Below are positions 47,436-55,575 of a stretch of 64,000 nucleotides of DNA, one piece after another (the first letter of the stretch is position 1; every line of letters starts with the position of its first letter). Source of the DNA: Ardenticatenaceae bacterium (GTDB lineage: Bacteria; Chloroflexota; Anaerolineae; Promineifilales; Promineifilaceae). Both the position numbers and the translations under genes were made by a program. Where the stretch lies: positions 62,001 to 126,000 of the forward strand of contig WYBM01000038.1 in assembly GCA_011525915.1 (NCBI GenBank), read 5' to 3'. Under the pieces are notes generated by a model that saw only the letters and a list, made by a program, of their open reading frames with translations, made no database searches and was not told where the DNA came from.

Positions 47436-47851
47436 CGTTCATCCGGTGTATTCTCAATATAAGCAAACCCTTCCAATTCAATGAGCGCCTCGACTTGAAA
47501 AAAACCGGTCACTTCAAACAGGGCCATAGCCGGGTAATAACGGCCGAAGAACTGCTTATGCACAAGAGCCAGTGCCGGCATGTGGGATACATAATCATCC
47601 CGATCTTTGACGAAGATGTTGAGCTTAACAATGTCGGTCATCACCCCGCCGGCAGCGGTAACCACCGCCTGCAGGTTGCGTAACACCTGTTCATATTGGC
47701 CCACCACATCACCAGGGGCCACAATACGGCCGTTACCATCACTGGCATCCTGCCCGGCCAGAAACAAGGTCCTGCCCCCACTGCATAAAATACCATGGTT
47801 AAAACCACGCGGCGGGGGAAGATGAGGAGGGTTGATAAGTTGTTTGAGCAT
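47432..47851 (-). CDS. RidA/YjgF-family protein lacking the usual catalytic arginine
   Basis: 139 aa. Fold landmarks are LFLAGQDASDGNGRIVAPGD, QYEQVLRNLQAVVTAAGG, DIVKLNIFVKDRDDYV and ALIELEGFAYI. In imine-hydrolysing RidA the segment after the Tyr/Phe-Pro-Ala turn carries an Arg that grips the substrate carboxylate. Here it reads YYPAMALFEVTGF, with Met in place of Arg; the late Glu (ELEGFA) is kept. It therefore belongs to a divergent Rid subgroup. Coupled to an acyl-CoA dehydrogenase gene, it may hydrolyse an enamine-CoA made by the flavin enzyme across the intergenic region. Confidence 0.8.
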   Translation of the reverse strand: MLKQLINPPHLPPPRGFNHGILCSGGRTLFLAGQDASDGNGRIVAPGDVVGQYEQVLRNLQAVVTAAGGVMTDIVKLNIFVKDRDDYVSHMPALALVHKQFFGRYYPAMALFEVTGFFQVEALIELEGFAYIENTPDER

Positions 47852-47907
47852 AAATCCTCAGGGAGTATTCAGCCATCACCACTCAATTCTTCGGCCAGCT
47901 CACTAAC

Positions 47908-47966
47908 CTACTGAATACTGACCTACTGAATACTGACCTACTGAATACTGACCTACTGAATACTGA
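47908..47966. repeat. Four tandem CTACTGAATACTGAC units
   Basis: A 15-bp unit repeated from 47908, 47923, 47938 and 47953, the last slightly cut, ending at the crotonase stop codon. Each unit is a near-double of the ACTGAAT heptamer plus one base. A flanking AGTATTCAG lies at 47861. The gap holds no gene. Confidence 0.85.
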
Positions 47967-48758
47967 TTACCGTCCGATAAACTTCGGCGTGGCTTTTTCC
48001 TTAAACGCCTCGTAAAAAAGGCGATGGTCTTCACCCATAAGCATAAGCGCCTGGGCCTGGGCTTCTGATTCAATAGCCGAAGCCAGGTCCATGTTCCATT
48101 CATGGTTAAGCAGGCGTTTGGTCATGCTGATAGCCGTGGTGGGGCCGGCCGCCAGGCGTGCCGCCCAGGCCTGAGCGGTAGGTAAGAGTTCCTCTGGTTT
48201 GGTCACCTTGTTCACAAGGCCAAACCGTTCCGCCTCCACGGCCGTGATCTTATCACCAAACAGCAAAATCTCTGAGGCCCGGCCCATGCCCACAATACGT
48301 GGCAGCAGGTAAGCTGCACCCATGTCTGCGCCCGTCAGCCCCACGCCAGTAAAGAGGAAGCGAAAGCTGGCCGTCTCAGCCGCCAGGCGCACATCGGAGG
48401 CCAGGGCGATAACCGCGCCAGCGCCGGCCGTGGTACCATTAAGCGCGGCAATGATCGGTTTGTCCAGGCTGCGCATGTTAAAGACCACAGCGCCCGTCAT
48501 ACGTGTGAATTCCAGGTGGCCTTTCACGTCGCGGGCAAACAACTCACCAATGATCTCATACACGTCGCCGCCGGAACAAAAAGCCCGTCCGGCGCCCGTA
48601 AGAATGATCACCTTGACGGTGTCATCATAGCGCAAGGCTTCCATCAGGTCACGGAATTGAGCATAGATGTCAAATGTCAGGGCATTTAAGACATCTGGCC
48701 GGTTAAACGTGATGGTGGCCACCCCTTCAGACACATCGTAGAGAAAATCATAGGCCAT
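47967..48758 (-). CDS. Enoyl-CoA hydratase/isomerase family protein (crotonase)
   Basis: 263 aa: VATITFNRPDVLNALTFDIY, FCSGGDVYEI (CoA oxyanion hole), ALNGTTAGAGAVIALASDVR (second oxyanion glycine), TGVGLTGADMGAAYLLPRIV. The classical hydratase Glu pair is not in the standard places: GAGAVI stands where GGGCEL usually is. The Asp of GADMGA resembles the acidic residue used by isomerase-type or ring-acting crotonases, so simple enoyl-CoA hydration is not assured. It is upstream in the minus-strand catabolic operon, 68 nt after the PaaX-like regulator. Confidence 0.88.
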   Translation of the reverse strand: MAYDFLYDVSEGVATITFNRPDVLNALTFDIYAQFRDLMEALRYDDTVKVIILTGAGRAFCSGGDVYEIIGELFARDVKGHLEFTRMTGAVVFNMRSLDKPIIAALNGTTAGAGAVIALASDVRLAAETASFRFLFTGVGLTGADMGAAYLLPRIVGMGRASEILLFGDKITAVEAERFGLVNKVTKPEELLPTAQAWAARLAAGPTTAISMTKRLLNHEWNMDLASAIESEAQAQALMLMGEDHRLFYEAFKEKATPKFIGR

Positions 48759-48827
48759 AGCTATCTCTCTTTAAATTCTGGCCTGGCCGTGCTGACCGTA
48801 CCTTCGGCCTGAGCACGCACAGATCAG

Positions 48828-49682
48828 TCAAACCCCTATCACAATCCTGTCTATAAAATCTGCCATGCCAACGCTGAGCCACTGCCGGTAATCCATAAAA
48901 AGCTGTCGCGCCTGGTAGCCAATCCATTTATCCGGTAATAAAGCGGCAGGCAGGTTAGGGTCTTTGCGCGGAAAGCGTTGGAAATTGTACGTCAGCCAGA
49001 AGCGGCGGACAAAACAATCTTCCGGCACGGGTGTAAGCCAGCCGCGGCAGCCCGCTTCATAATCTGGCTGATGCCGCTGTAAAAACAGCTTGTAATCGGC
49101 AGCCAGGGCAGGAATATCCCAACATTTAGGGACAATGTCGGCGCTGTGGGCACACACGGCCGTGAACATGGTCACAAAATCACCAATGCCCAGGTCATTT
49201 TGCACGGCCGTCAATTCCGCCTGCCGGTCATGGGGTGAAATCCAGGTGCCAGGCGCCAGGTTGCCAAAACCAAACCATAACAACTTTTTACGGAATTCGT
49301 TGCGCAGTTTGCGCTGCTCTTCTGGCAGCGAGTAGACAACCAGGTGCCAACGGCCGTCCCAGGCCAACACCGGCTCTTCAAAGATGCGTTTATCACCTTC
49401 GGCCAGAATGGTTCGACCACGATCAGAAATGGCATATTGGCTCTCACGGCCGTCTTTTGTCGTCTCAAACCAACCCTGCTGTTTCATACGGGAGAGGGTA
49501 GTACGCGCCGCCCGTTCATTCACGCCCAACAGTGCCAGCAAAGACAACAAATCATTGGTCCAAATACGGCCACCACGGGGCACAATGTAATCGGCGAACA
49601 GGTTAAAGATATAAAACTGGGTGTTGTTAGCTGGCCGTGTGACCAGTTCAATGTCTTCTAAGGCTTGGTCTATAGGCATCAT
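48828..49682 (-). CDS. PaaX-like transcriptional repressor
   Basis: 284 aa. Winged-HTH N-terminal domain (NDLLSLLALLGVNERAARTTL, SRMKQQGWFETTKDGRESQY, ISDRGRTILAEGDKRIF), then the PaaX central and C-terminal domains (WHLVVYSLPEEQRKLRNEFR, LLWFGFGNLAPGTWISPHDR, YNFQRFPRKDPNLPAALLP). PaaX in E. coli represses phenylacetate genes and is relieved by phenylacetyl-CoA. By analogy this protein should sense the aryl-CoA made by the ligase of this cluster. Divergent from the monooxygenase gene; the shared 143-nt region contains candidate operators. Confidence 0.9.
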   Translation of the reverse strand: MMPIDQALEDIELVTRPANNTQFYIFNLFADYIVPRGGRIWTNDLLSLLALLGVNERAARTTLSRMKQQGWFETTKDGRESQYAISDRGRTILAEGDKRIFEEPVLAWDGRWHLVVYSLPEEQRKLRNEFRKKLLWFGFGNLAPGTWISPHDRQAELTAVQNDLGIGDFVTMFTAVCAHSADIVPKCWDIPALAADYKLFLQRHQPDYEAGCRGWLTPVPEDCFVRRFWLTYNFQRFPRKDPNLPAALLPDKWIGYQARQLFMDYRQWLSVGMADFIDRIVIGV

Positions 49683-49707
49683 GTTATTGTCAAGTTTTCA
49701 GGGAAAG

Positions 49708-49730
49708 CATCTGCGGCCGGGCGGCAGATG
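49708..49730. promoter_or_regulatory. Inverted repeat CATCTGC-N9-GCAGATG before the -35
   Basis: Seven-bp perfect arms (49708-49714 and 49724-49730), lying 6 nt left of the TTGACA at 49737 in the divergent region between the PaaX-like regulator and the monooxygenase. Candidate operator; no consensus comparison was possible. Confidence 0.4.
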
Positions 49731-49736
49731 ATCTAG

Positions 49737-49766
49737 TTGACACCCTTCTAATAAGGAATAAAATAT
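49737..49766 (+). promoter_or_regulatory. Predicted promoter of the monooxygenase/ligase operon
   Basis: A consensus -35 TTGACA (49737-49742) and, after 17-18 nt, an AT-rich -10 (AAAATA/AAATAT, 49760-49766). The -35 is perfect and the -10 is weak, which would suit a regulated promoter. The distance to the ATG at 49826 is about 55 nt. Confidence 0.45.
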
Positions 49767-49808
49767 AACACACTGCTTAAACGACCGTCAAATTATTGTG
49801 TTATGTTT
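49761..49808. promoter_or_regulatory. Long-spaced inverted repeat, candidate operator over the transcription start
   Basis: AAATATAACACA (49761-49772) and TGTGTTATGTTT (49797-49808) match as reverse complements in 11 of 12 positions, the inner 8 perfect, separated by 24 nt. It overlaps the predicted -10 and ends 17 nt before the ATG, the right place for repression. The PaaX-like protein is the obvious candidate ligand. Confidence 0.42.
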
Positions 49809-49825
49809 CACAACGGGTTCTCCTT

Positions 49826-52186
49826 ATGATGAAAATGTCCATTATCGGCGGCGGTCCTGGTGGTTTGTACACGGCCGTTCTCCTGAAAAAACAGTGGCCC
49901 CACGCTGACATCACCGTCTATGAACGCAATCGTGCCGACGACACCTTTGGCTTTGGTGTCGTCTTTTCAGACGAAACGCTGGGCATTTTTAAGGAATATG
50001 ATGCCCCTTCTTATGAAGCCATTCGGCGAAACTTTGCCTATTGGGATGATGTGGCGATCGTCTTCAAAGGGGAACGGTTTCGCTGCGCCGGTAACGGCTT
50101 CGCCGGATGTTCACGCCAATCACTGCTCATCTTGTTGCAAGAACGGTGCCGTGCCTTAGGGGTAAACTTGTGTTTTCATTATGAATTTGAGCCAGAACAA
50201 CTGGCCCAGGAACCGTTTGCCAACAGCGATCTCATTGTGGCCGCCGATGGCCTCAACAGCAAGATTCGGGAAGCACACAAAGGGCATTTTGGCACGGCCG
50301 TAGATCTGCGCCACAACTATTTCTGCTGGCTCGGCTCCACCCGTGAACTGGATGCGTTTGCCTACTTCTTTCAAGAAACCAGCCATGGCCCCGTTGTGGC
50401 CCACTGCTACCAGTACGAACCGGGCATGAGTACCTGGGTCATTGAAATGCCCCCGGCCACCTGGCAGGGCTTGGGGTTTGACAAGCTGAGTGACTGGGAC
50501 GGCGAACACATCCCCCTTATTGAAACAATCTTTGCTGAGGAACTAGCCGGCCATCGCTTATTAGACAACCGTTCGCTCTGGCGACAGTTCCCCACCATCA
50601 GCAACAAAACATGGGTTATGAAAAACGGGGCCTCATCCAATGTGGTGCTGTTAGGTGATGCCAAAGCCACAGCCCATTATTCTATTGGTTCCGGCACCAA
50701 GCTGGCGATGGAAGATGCCATCTCTCTGCTGGAGGCCCTGCGCACCACAGAGTCGGTTGAAGACGCCTTAGCCCGGTACAACACCGACCGCCGCGAAGAA
50801 GTGGGCAAAACGCAGCACACCGCCAACGTCTCCCTGGAATGGTTCGAGGCTATGGCCCGCCACTGGCATCTGGCGCCGGCGCAGTTTGCTTTTGGCGTTA
50901 TGTCTCGCTCCAAGCAAATCACCTATGAGGAGCTTGTAGTGCGTGATGCATCATTTGTAAAGCCAGTGCAGCGCTGGTTTGTCAACCATGTGCGCCGTCA
51001 GGGGTTTGATGTGGCTGCCGACACGCCGCCGATGTTTACCCCCTTTTGCTTGCGAGACATGATGTTGGCCAACCGGGTGGTGGTGTCACCGATGGCCCAG
51101 TACACGGCTGTGGATGGCATGCCCAACGACTGGCATTTTGTCCACCTGGGCAGCCGGGCTGTTGGCGGGGCCGGGCTGATTTTTGTAGAGATGACCTGCC
51201 CTTCACCGGACGCCCGCATTACCCCTGGCTGCACCGGTCTGTGGAACCAGGCACAAGCCGATGCCTTTAAACAGATCGTGGACTTTGTGCACAAAAACAG
51301 TCAGGCCAAAATCTGTATGCAGTTGGGCCACGCCGGGCGCAAGGGCTCCACTCAGGTAGGGTGGGAAGATGAAAACCATCCACTACCGGCCGGCAACTGG
51401 CCCCTGGTTTCTGCGTCGCCTCTCAAATATTTTGCAGACAGCCAAACACCACGTGAGCTCACCCCTACAGATATGGCCCGCATTGAGGCCGAGTTTGTAC
51501 GTGCTGCCCAATATGCGGATGCGGTCGGGTTTGACATGTTAGAGATCCATATGGCTCATGGCTACCTGTTTGCCAGCTTCATCTCACCGCTAACCAACCA
51601 GCGCACAGACGACTATGGCGGCCCCATTAAAAACCGTATGCGCTTTCCGCTGGCCGTATTTACCGCCTGCCGCGCTGCCTGGCCAGATCATAAGCCGATG
51701 TCGGTGCGCATCTCGGCCACAGATTGGCACCCCGGTGGGCTTTCTGATGATGAACTGGTGCAGATGGCCGCCATGTTAAAAGAAGCGGGGGCCGATCTTA
51801 TTGATGTATCGACCGGGCAGACGGTGCCCGAGCAGCAGCCGGTTTACGGCCGTATGTGGCAAACGCCTTTCGCCGACAAAGTCCGGCATGAAGTGGACAT
51901 TGCCACCATGGCTGTGGGTGCTATTACCACCCCGGACCAGGTGAATACTATCCTATTACAAGGCCGGGCTGACCTGGTAGCCCTGGCCCGGATGCACCTG
52001 ACAAACCCTTACTTCACCCTTCAGGCATCCGCCCATTATGGCTACGACGCCTACCAATGGCCCCCTCAATATCTTAGCGGCCAGGCCCAGGCCTTTCGCC
52101 AGGCTGAAAAAGATCACGATGAATGGTTAGAAAACCGGCGGGCGTTAAAACCGCCGTCACATAAACCAATGAACAGTAGTCAGTAG
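49826..52186 (+). CDS. Flavin monooxygenase/Old Yellow Enzyme fusion (2-aminobenzoyl-CoA monooxygenase/reductase or salicylyl-CoA 5-hydroxylase type)
   Basis: 786 aa from ATG 49826. Residues 1 to about 385 are a class A FAD monooxygenase: MSIIGGGPGGLYTAVLLKKQ (FAD-binding GxGxxG), VAADGLNSKIRE, VVLLGDAKATAHYSIGSGTK. From about 395 an Old Yellow Enzyme/NADH:flavin oxidoreductase barrel follows (NRVVVSPMAQYTAVDGMPN, MQLGHAGRKGST, ISPLTNQRTDDYGG). This architecture is that of 2-aminobenzoyl-CoA monooxygenase/reductase and of proteins annotated as bifunctional salicylyl-CoA 5-hydroxylase. The first hydroxylates the ring of the CoA thioester and reduces it. The neighbouring RidA and CoA ligase favour anthranilate; residues alone do not decide. 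Confidence 0.88.
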   Translation: MMKMSIIGGGPGGLYTAVLLKKQWPHADITVYERNRADDTFGFGVVFSDETLGIFKEYDAPSYEAIRRNFAYWDDVAIVFKGERFRCAGNGFAGCSRQSLLILLQERCRALGVNLCFHYEFEPEQLAQEPFANSDLIVAADGLNSKIREAHKGHFGTAVDLRHNYFCWLGSTRELDAFAYFFQETSHGPVVAHCYQYEPGMSTWVIEMPPATWQGLGFDKLSDWDGEHIPLIETIFAEELAGHRLLDNRSLWRQFPTISNKTWVMKNGASSNVVLLGDAKATAHYSIGSGTKLAMEDAISLLEALRTTESVEDALARYNTDRREEVGKTQHTANVSLEWFEAMARHWHLAPAQFAFGVMSRSKQITYEELVVRDASFVKPVQRWFVNHVRRQGFDVAADTPPMFTPFCLRDMMLANRVVVSPMAQYTAVDGMPNDWHFVHLGSRAVGGAGLIFVEMTCPSPDARITPGCTGLWNQAQADAFKQIVDFVHKNSQAKICMQLGHAGRKGSTQVGWEDENHPLPAGNWPLVSASPLKYFADSQTPRELTPTDMARIEAEFVRAAQYADAVGFDMLEIHMAHGYLFASFISPLTNQRTDDYGGPIKNRMRFPLAVFTACRAAWPDHKPMSVRISATDWHPGGLSDDELVQMAAMLKEAGADLIDVSTGQTVPEQQPVYGRMWQTPFADKVRHEVDIATMAVGAITTPDQVNTILLQGRADLVALARMHLTNPYFTLQASAHYGYDAYQWPPQYLSGQAQAFRQAEKDHDEWLENRRALKPPSHKPMNSSQ

Positions 52187-52250
52187 CCAGTATTCAGTAA
52201 TCAGTATTCAGTGAGTGGCCCGCTGATGACTGACTACTGGATACTAGATA
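52172..52250. repeat. Heptamer-type intergenic repeat with inverted ends
   Basis: Between the fusion enzyme and the ligase: CAGTAGTCAG (52174-52183), CCAGTATTCAGTAATCAGTATTC-type units, then CTGACTACTG (52230-52239), which pairs exactly with the first. The repeat sits between co-transcribed genes and includes the end of the first reading frame. Confidence 0.75.
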
Positions 52251-52268
52251 GTGACCGAGGAGATTCCC

Positions 52269-53813
52269 ATGAGAGCCGCAGACCTTCCCCTCTATTACAA
52301 TGCCGTTGCTATTTTGGAACACAATCTAAAGGACCGCGCCGACAAGACCGCCCTCTTTAGCCCATCCCGTAACCTGACCTTCCGTGAAGTGGCCCATGAA
52401 GCAAACCAGGTAGGGAACGCCCTGAAGAAACTGGGCGTGCGTATTGGTGAAGCTGTGGGGATTTTGAGTTTTGACGGGCCAGAATGGGTGACCGCTTACT
52501 TTGGCATCCTCAAAATAGGCGCTGTGGCCCTGGGCATGAACACCCTGCTGACCCCTGACGAATATGATTACATCTTGCATGATAGTCACGCCCGCGTGTT
52601 GCTTGTGCATCAGGCATTGCAGCCACACATTGAAAAAATCCGCGCCGGACAGCCCTTCTTAGAACACGTCATTATCATTGGTGAAGGGGGGGCAGGTGAT
52701 CTCGACTTTACGACATGGGTAGCCGGCGAATCTACAGAATGCACCCCTACAAACACGCACCGTGACGACTTCGCCACACTCAACTATTCCAGCGGCACCA
52801 CCGGCCAGCCCAAAGGCATTTTGCATGCCCACAAAGATTTGCCTCTCACGTCGCAGCTGTGGGGTGTCAACGTGTTAGGGCTAACCGAGAGTGACCGTAC
52901 CTTTGCTGTAGCCAAGCTCTTTTTTTCCTTTGGCCAGGGGGGCAACCTGATTTTTCCCTGGTATGTGGGCGGCAGTATTGTGCTGTACCCCGGCCCACCA
53001 CGTGATACCGATGCGGTATTGGGGCTGATTACCCGCTTTCAGCCTACCATTCTTTACAATGCACCTACCGGTTATGCTATGGCTCTGGCCATGCCCAATT
53101 TAACGAAAAACTATGACCTGTCTTCGTTACGTTTATGTGTCTCTGCCGGCGAAGCACTGCCGGCCCCCATCTGGCGGCAGTGGCAGGAGCGCACAGGCCT
53201 GGACATCATTGACGGCATCGGCTCCACCGAGAATTATCACATCTTCCTTTCCAACCGGCCCGGCGACATCCGGCCCGGCAGCAGTGGCAAGCCCTTTTTG
53301 GGGTATGAATTAATGATTGCCGATGAACATGGTGCGCCTGTTCCCCAGGGCGACATCGGCAACTTATTGGTGAAAGGGGAAACGGCCGCTTCCTTTTACC
53401 TGCACCAATATGAAAAAAGCCAGCAAACATTCCGAGGGGAATGGCTGTTTACTGGCGATAAGTATTACGTAGACGAAGACGGCTACTACTGGCATGCTGG
53501 CCGTTCTGATGACATGATCAAGGCAGGCGGCATCTGGGTATCACCGATGGAAGTAGAGAGTACGCTGCTGGGGCACACGGCCGTGCTCGAATGCGCTGTT
53601 GTGGGCAAAACTGACACCTCTAACCTGTTTAAGCCCAAAGCGTTTGTAGTGTTAAAGCCAGCGTATGCCCCTTCAGAAACCCTGGCCCAGGAGCTCATCC
53701 AATACTGCCGCGAGAAGATGGCTAACTATAAACGGCCGCGTTGGATAGAATTTGTAGACGAGCTGCCCAAAACGGCCACCGGCAAAATCCAGCGCTTCAA
53801 ACTACGGGACTAA
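52269..53813 (+). CDS. Benzoate/2-aminobenzoate-type CoA ligase
   Basis: 514 aa from ATG 52269, chosen for the GAGGAGA site 5 nt upstream; a GTG at 52251 is less likely. Benzoate-CoA ligase family of the AMP-forming superfamily: NYSSGTTGQPKGILHAHKDL (P-loop-like A3), FFSFGQGGNLIFPWYVGGSI, LCVSAGEALPAPIW, IDGIGSTENYHIFLSN, WLFTGDKYYVDEDGYYWHAG and the catalytic Lys near ELPKTATGKIQRFKL. It would activate an aryl acid to its CoA thioester, the substrate of the fusion enzyme encoded just upstream. Confidence 0.88.
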   Translation: MRAADLPLYYNAVAILEHNLKDRADKTALFSPSRNLTFREVAHEANQVGNALKKLGVRIGEAVGILSFDGPEWVTAYFGILKIGAVALGMNTLLTPDEYDYILHDSHARVLLVHQALQPHIEKIRAGQPFLEHVIIIGEGGAGDLDFTTWVAGESTECTPTNTHRDDFATLNYSSGTTGQPKGILHAHKDLPLTSQLWGVNVLGLTESDRTFAVAKLFFSFGQGGNLIFPWYVGGSIVLYPGPPRDTDAVLGLITRFQPTILYNAPTGYAMALAMPNLTKNYDLSSLRLCVSAGEALPAPIWRQWQERTGLDIIDGIGSTENYHIFLSNRPGDIRPGSSGKPFLGYELMIADEHGAPVPQGDIGNLLVKGETAASFYLHQYEKSQQTFRGEWLFTGDKYYVDEDGYYWHAGRSDDMIKAGGIWVSPMEVESTLLGHTAVLECAVVGKTDTSNLFKPKAFVVLKPAYAPSETLAQELIQYCREKMANYKRPRWIEFVDELPKTATGKIQRFKLRD

Positions 53814-53853
53814 GGGCTCGTTTACAATGAACCTGGTGTTATAAAGTGATCCG

Positions 53854-53946
53854 TTGTCAGTTGTCAGTGATCAGTTGGGTGTCTTTCCAGACTGATCACT
53901 GAATACTGATGACTGAATACTGATGACTGATTACTGGTGACTGATT
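53854..53946. repeat. Large heptamer-type repeat with hairpin after the ligase gene
   Basis: CAGTGATCAGT (53865-53875) pairs perfectly with ACTGATCACTG (53891-53901), 15-nt loop. The second arm continues as a tandem of ACTGAAT, ACTGATG, ACTGAAT, ACTGATG, ACTGATT, ACTGGTG, ACTGATT. It lies between convergent genes, so it may end transcription from either side. Confidence 0.85.
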
Positions 53947-53986
53947 GGCAAAAGTCCAAAGTTATTTCTGAACGCGCCCTAAGAAT

Positions 53987-55468
53987 TCACTGCCCGGCAA
54001 CCCAGACAATAGGGCCATCAGCCATCCAGGTGGGGGCACATTTGAAGAAGGGGGGTGGCATCAGGCTGAGAAAAAGCTGGTGGCCATTGGCGCTGCTGGC
54101 CAGCAGCGCATAGCTGCCATCCAGCAGCGGCACGGTCGTCACCTGCCGGTCTTCTAACCGCGTCACCATCTCCAGGCCTGCCGTTTTCCAGACTTCCATC
54201 CAGCGCCCCTCTTCCGTCCAGCCATCCAACACCAAATACGCGCCATCGGGGGTCAAACGGATGAGAGCGGCCAGCGTCTCTTTAGTTTCCAACAAACGGC
54301 CGTCTGTGGTGTCTACTACCTGCAAACCCAAAGAGTCCTGGTGATACATGGGCTCACCCTCGGCTGTCTCTTCTACTGCCCACCGTTCACCCACCACGTA
54401 CAGGTAACGGCCGTCTGCTGACACCACCACCGATTTATGTGCACCATCCCCCAGAGATTTGGCAGCAACCGGGCTTGCTGTCAGCGTCAACAGCCGTTCC
54501 AGCCAGCTTTGCCCGGCCTGGATAGGGACCGAATGCACAGAACCGTCGTCCTGGTCTATGGTGGTCAGCTGATCGGCGTCTGCATGAACGATGTAAAGAA
54601 AACGGCCGTCAGGCGAGGCCGCCACCCCCGGCTGCCATGCGGTAGTGCGCCGCCCACTATGCTCGCCATCACAGGCGGCCGTACACCAACTGCCGCTCAC
54701 GATCTCTGGCAGCGTTTGGTCCCACTGCACTGCCAGGGAGGCACCGTCTAAGCGCTGTACGGCAAATGGACCAGGCGCCGTCACCCCCCGGTTCTCCCCT
54801 TCTGGCGCCCCGGCCAGGGCCAACGAACCGCCAGCAGTAAAGATCATCATGGTCGGCCGAAAAGAGATAGACTGCTGCCCTAATTGCACACCCGTAGTCG
54901 TATCAAACAGCAGCACCTGGCTGCTTTCCTGATTGTGGACTGCCAGCGCCAGACGAGTGTGGTCTGGGCTGAATAGCAGCGGCCAGGCCCAACCCTCGCC
55001 GGGCAGGGCCACCACCACGCTCTGCCAGGCTTCAACGTCCACCAGATGCAGCGCGTCAGCACGGGCGCGGCAGGCAGAGCCACCTGCCTGCGATTCACAC
55101 GCCTGGCCGTTAGATTCGATGGCTGCCAGCATACGGCCGTCGGCAGAGAGGGCTGTTTGCAGCTCATACATCTGGGTGCCGCCCACGGATAAGGGAGCAT
55201 ACCCAGGCGTGTCCCGACCGGTGGTAGCATCTACGGGGCGGATTTTGTACTGGCGTTCCCCGGCATGCCACTGCGCCAGCAAGGCAGGTGCCAGGCGTGC
55301 CACCGCTGTGGGTGGCACTTCGGTAGGCACGGCCGTGGCCACCACACGTGTTCCAGCTACCGTAATAGGTTCGGCCGTAGGCACACAGGCCACCATAACC
55401 AGCAGCACCAGTAAAACGAACCCGGTTAGCCAGTTTTCCATCTTTTTACAGACAAAACGAAGTTTCAT
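53987..55468 (-). CDS. Lipoprotein with beta-propeller repeats
   Basis: 493 aa. A signal peptide with lipobox (ENWLTGFVLLVLLVMVACVP, Cys of VMVAC lipidated) precedes a Pro/Thr/Val-rich linker. The body is a WD40/YVTN-like propeller: LQTALSADGRMLAAIESNG, WPLLFSPDHTRLALAVHNQ, GVAASPDGRFLYIVHADADQ, VVVSADGRYLYVVGERW, IRLTPDGAYLVLDGW. No catalytic residues are apparent. A GGAGG site lies 11 nt before the ATG at 55468. Probably located on the outer face of the membrane, and likely co-transcribed with the gene at 55576. Confidence 0.75.
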   Translation of the reverse strand: MKLRFVCKKMENWLTGFVLLVLLVMVACVPTAEPITVAGTRVVATAVPTEVPPTAVARLAPALLAQWHAGERQYKIRPVDATTGRDTPGYAPLSVGGTQMYELQTALSADGRMLAAIESNGQACESQAGGSACRARADALHLVDVEAWQSVVVALPGEGWAWPLLFSPDHTRLALAVHNQESSQVLLFDTTTGVQLGQQSISFRPTMMIFTAGGSLALAGAPEGENRGVTAPGPFAVQRLDGASLAVQWDQTLPEIVSGSWCTAACDGEHSGRRTTAWQPGVAASPDGRFLYIVHADADQLTTIDQDDGSVHSVPIQAGQSWLERLLTLTASPVAAKSLGDGAHKSVVVSADGRYLYVVGERWAVEETAEGEPMYHQDSLGLQVVDTTDGRLLETKETLAALIRLTPDGAYLVLDGWTEEGRWMEVWKTAGLEMVTRLEDRQVTTVPLLDGSYALLASSANGHQLFLSLMPPPFFKCAPTWMADGPIVWVAGQ

Positions 55469-55575
55469 GGGTAAACCTACCTCCTTCTACAAAAACAGAT
55501 GTCTTTTGTCTGTAAGCTATACACCGCCCGTGGCTGCCTGGTTCCCAAAGGGTCAAAACTGGTGATGCTGATCGA

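Noticed and set aside
47903..48103. Minus-strand frame encoding repeated YSVGQ units
   Set aside because: It is only the translation of the 15-bp intergenic repeat plus antisense sequence of the crotonase gene.
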